Assembly: GCA_024763595.1 (NCBI GenBank) | Contig: JANTFK010000123.1 | Span: 1 to 8,334 of the forward strand | Length of the DNA: 8,334 nt | Reading direction: 5' to 3' | Source: Bacteroidales bacterium | GTDB taxonomy: Bacteria > Bacteroidota > Bacteroidia > Bacteroidales > GCA-2748055 | Shown: piece by piece, positions 6,570 to 8,334 of the stretch | How the letters are laid out: the number at the start of each line of letters is the position of its first letter | How positions within the stretch are numbered: the first letter of the stretch is position 1 | Program-made: the position numbers and the translations under genes | The notes under the pieces: model-generated | Databases searched by the model: none | What the model saw: the letters and a program-made list of their open reading frames with translations, nothing else | What the model was told of the DNA's origin: nothing

Positions 6570-6953
6570 ATGCATACAGCAAAAATTAAATCAGTTACAG
6601 CACTCAAGAAATACCAACAAGAGTTAAAAGAGGTTGAGAATTCAATTAAGATAAAAGTTGCCATGGCTACATGCAGCAATGCAGCCGGAGCAATTGAACT
6701 CATGGATTTCCTGAAAGAGGTTTTAACCAAACGGGGGATCAATGCCATGCTGTCAAAAACCGGATGTATGGGTTATTGTTATGCCGAGCCAACCATTGAA
6801 GTAACCCTTCCGGATCATGAACCTGTTGTGTTCGGTCATGTTGACATTGCCAGGGCGGACCTGATCATTGAACAATATATGAAAAAAGGAGAGCCGGTAG
6901 AAGGTGTGATCCCGGTCAATTATAAAACTGTAGAAGAACCATTTAATCAATAA
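6570..6953 (+). CDS. Thioredoxin-like [2Fe-2S] ferredoxin protein, HndB type
   Basis: The 127-residue soluble protein resembles the stand-alone thioredoxin-fold ferredoxin HndB found with NAD(P)-linked hydrogenases. Residues 1-25 form a charged helix (KSVTALKKYQQELKE). The core has VAMATCSNAAGA (Cys35), and the second cluster motif is TGCMGYCYAEP (Cys66, Cys70). Four-cysteine relatives (NuoE, HndC N-terminus) have Cys-x4-Cys at the first site; here the first position is Val30, leaving three cysteines, as I recall is common in HndB proteins. Whether it holds a cluster is thus uncertain. The C-terminal part (FGHVDIARADLIIEQYMKKGEPV) matches the family's closing helix. An AGGA stretch precedes the ATG by 3 nt. 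The NuoF-type gene begins 3 bp after the stop, so the two are co-translated and probably part of one complex. Confidence 0.82.
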   Translation: MHTAKIKSVTALKKYQQELKEVENSIKIKVAMATCSNAAGAIELMDFLKEVLTKRGINAMLSKTGCMGYCYAEPTIEVTLPDHEPVVFGHVDIARADLIIEQYMKKGEPVEGVIPVNYKTVEEPFNQ

Positions 6954-6956
6954 AGG

Positions 6957-8334
6957 ATGTCCTTAACCCATACAACAGAAGTTCCTGTAAAAAAGCAGAT
7001 CAGGATAGCGCTGAGGAACTGCGGGGTCATTAACCCGGAAAGGATTGATGAGTATATCGCCCGGAACGGATATTTTGCATTGGGCAGGGTTTTAGATGAA
7101 TTGACTCCTCTCGAAGCCATTCAACTGGTAAAAGAATCGGGGATCCGGGGAAGAGGAGGAGCGGGTTTCCCAACCGGGGTAAAATGGGAACTGGCAGGCA
7201 AAAACAAAGCTGATCAGAAATATGTTGTTTGTAATGCAGATGAAGGGGACCCCGGTGCCTTTATGGATCGTTCAATTCTTGAGGGAGACCCGCATTCTGT
7301 TCTGGAAGCCATGGCAATTTGTGGTTACTGTATCGGTGCCGGTCAGGGTTATATTTACATCAGGGCCGAATATCCCCTGGCCATTGAAAGACTTAAGATT
7401 GCCATTCAACAGGCACGTGATTACGGTTTTCTCGGGAAGGATATTTTTGGTTCGGGTTTTCATTTTGATATCGACCTGAAATACGGGGCCGGGGCTTTTG
7501 TTTGTGGTGAAGAGACATCGTTGATACACTCCATGGAAGGCCTTCGTGGCGAACCCACCCTGAAACCGCCCTTTCCTGCTGAAAGTGGATATCTCGGAAA
7601 GCCTACCAATGTGAATAATGTTGAGACCTATGCCAATATTCCGGTTATTTTCCTGAAAGGAGCTGAGTGGTTCAGTGCTATTGGAACTGAAAACTCCAAA
7701 GGAACGAAAGTATTTGCACTGGCCGGAAAAGTGAACAATGTGGGTCTGATCGAAGTTCCCATGGGAACAACCCTCCGGGAGGTGATCTATGAAATAGGCG
7801 GGGGAATCAAAGACGGAAAATCATTTAAAGCTGTTCAGACAGGAGGACCATCGGGGGGATGCCTCACCGAAAAACACCTGGATAGTCCTATCGATTATGA
7901 AACCCTGGTAGCCAACGGATCGATGATGGGATCCGGGGGCATGATCGTGATGGATGAAGACGACTGCATGGTCTCTATTGCCAGGTTCTTTCTCGATTTT
8001 ACTGTGGAAGAGTCCTGCGGGAAATGCTCTCCCTGCAGAATTGGCAATAAGCGGCTCTATGAACTGTTGGACAGAATCTGTACCGGTAAGGGGGTCCCTT
8101 CTGATCTGGACAGGCTCAGGAACCTGAGCGAGGTTATCAAGGACACCTCCCTTTGCGGCCTTGGACAGTCGTCACCTAATCCGGTATTATCAACACTGGA
8201 TAATTTCTATCATGAATATGTCAGTCACGTGGTAGATAAAAAATGCCAGGCAGGGGTTTGCCGCGATCTGATGGAGTATTTCATAATTGAAGAAAATTGT
8301 GTGGGTTGCACTGCCTGCGCAAGAGCATGTCCGG
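6957..8334 (+). CDS. NuoF/HndC-type NAD(P)H-oxidising flavoprotein subunit (3' partial)
   Basis: The frame gives 459 codons from the ATG at 6957 and runs off the window. It binds FMN through RGRGGAGFPTG (residues 64-74) and NAD(P)H through the glycine-rich segment ending in CGEETSL (183-189). The [4Fe-4S] N3-type cluster has Cys354, Cys357 and Cys360 (ESCGKCSPC) plus Cys400 (SLCGLG). After CQAGVC (430-435) a bacterial ferredoxin domain begins with Cys448, Cys451, Cys454 and Cys458, then the window ends. This C-terminal ferredoxin is absent from respiratory NuoF but typical of HndC/HydB of electron-bifurcating hydrogenases and related soluble complexes. The N-terminus begins directly at KKQIRIALRNCGVINPE, without the roughly 120-residue thioredoxin-like domain that precedes this point in many HndC proteins. 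About 30-40 residues are probably missing at the 3' end. The hydrogenase or other catalytic subunit is expected downstream. Confidence 0.93.
   Translation, partial: MSLTHTTEVPVKKQIRIALRNCGVINPERIDEYIARNGYFALGRVLDELTPLEAIQLVKESGIRGRGGAGFPTGVKWELAGKNKADQKYVVCNADEGDPGAFMDRSILEGDPHSVLEAMAICGYCIGAGQGYIYIRAEYPLAIERLKIAIQQARDYGFLGKDIFGSGFHFDIDLKYGAGAFVCGEETSLIHSMEGLRGEPTLKPPFPAESGYLGKPTNVNNVETYANIPVIFLKGAEWFSAIGTENSKGTKVFALAGKVNNVGLIEVPMGTTLREVIYEIGGGIKDGKSFKAVQTGGPSGGCLTEKHLDSPIDYETLVANGSMMGSGGMIVMDEDDCMVSIARFFLDFTVEESCGKCSPCRIGNKRLYELLDRICTGKGVPSDLDRLRNLSEVIKDTSLCGLGQSSPNPVLSTLDNFYHEYVSHVVDKKCQAGVCRDLMEYFIIEENCVGCTACARACP

Noticed and set aside
6425..6748. Minus-strand open frame of 107 codons across the spacer and the HndB-type gene
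   Set aside because: It overlaps more than half of a clearly coding + strand gene, its protein is low-complexity Phe/Ile/Tyr-rich as expected of AT-rich antisense, and it shows no family motif.
7222..7529. Open frames on both strands inside the NuoF-type gene
   Set aside because: The + strand frame reading FMN, NAD and Fe-S motifs in order covers the whole stretch; these are frame shadows.
1..8334. tRNA, rRNA, CRISPR array, insertion sequence or integrase remnants
   Set aside because: No such structure, regularly spaced short repeats, or transposase-like frame was seen on either strand.

Overview
The window looks like chromosomal DNA from a member of the Bacteroidota. The reasons are a large repeat protein ending in a type B type IX secretion (T9SS) sorting domain, a PorP/SprF-family partner gene right behind it, a LytS/LytTR two-component pair of the style common in this phylum, A-rich leaders with few strong Shine-Dalgarno sites, and matches to the Bacteroidota -7 promoter element TAnnTTTG. 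The genus cannot be named from the sequence. All recognised genes lie on the + strand, and the window cuts a gene at each end.

Region 1 (1-3259) is a surface-export module. A secreted, cell-surface adhesin-like protein lacks its N-terminus in the window. It is built from HYR-like, Ig-like and PKD-like repeats plus the C-terminal sorting domain. Only 14 bp separate it from an outer-membrane PorP/SprF protein, the usual partner for such cargo.

Region 2 (3260-5957) is a sensory operon: a LiaF-like four-helix membrane protein, a LytS-type histidine kinase (2-bp gap) and a LytTR response regulator (4-bp ATGA overlap). The 102-bp region ahead of it holds a perfect -7 element. Just upstream of that is a 9-bp direct repeat with a 12-bp spacer, the geometry LytTR dimers recognise, so the operon may control itself. 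A GroES-like gene (5977-6360, GTG start) follows after 19 bp with no evident terminator and may be co-transcribed.

Region 3 (6361-8334) begins with a 209-bp AT-rich spacer that contains a -7-like element overlapped by a perfect 17-bp dyad. It leads into a redox operon. The first gene is a stand-alone thioredoxin-fold [2Fe-2S] protein of HndB type with only three of four cluster cysteines. The second is a NuoF/HndC-type flavoprotein, cut by the window end inside its C-terminal ferredoxin domain. The flavoprotein lacks the N-terminal thioredoxin-like domain of many HndC/HydB proteins. These two would form the NAD(P)H-oxidising part of a soluble, multi-subunit complex such as an electron-bifurcating [FeFe] hydrogenase. 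The catalytic subunit and a NuoE/HndA subunit are not in the window.

Nothing here is clearly a wholly new system. The most testable novelties are the candidate LytTR operator, the GroES paralogue with an enlarged roof region attached to a sensory operon, and the unusual domain arrangement of the HndB/HndC pair.
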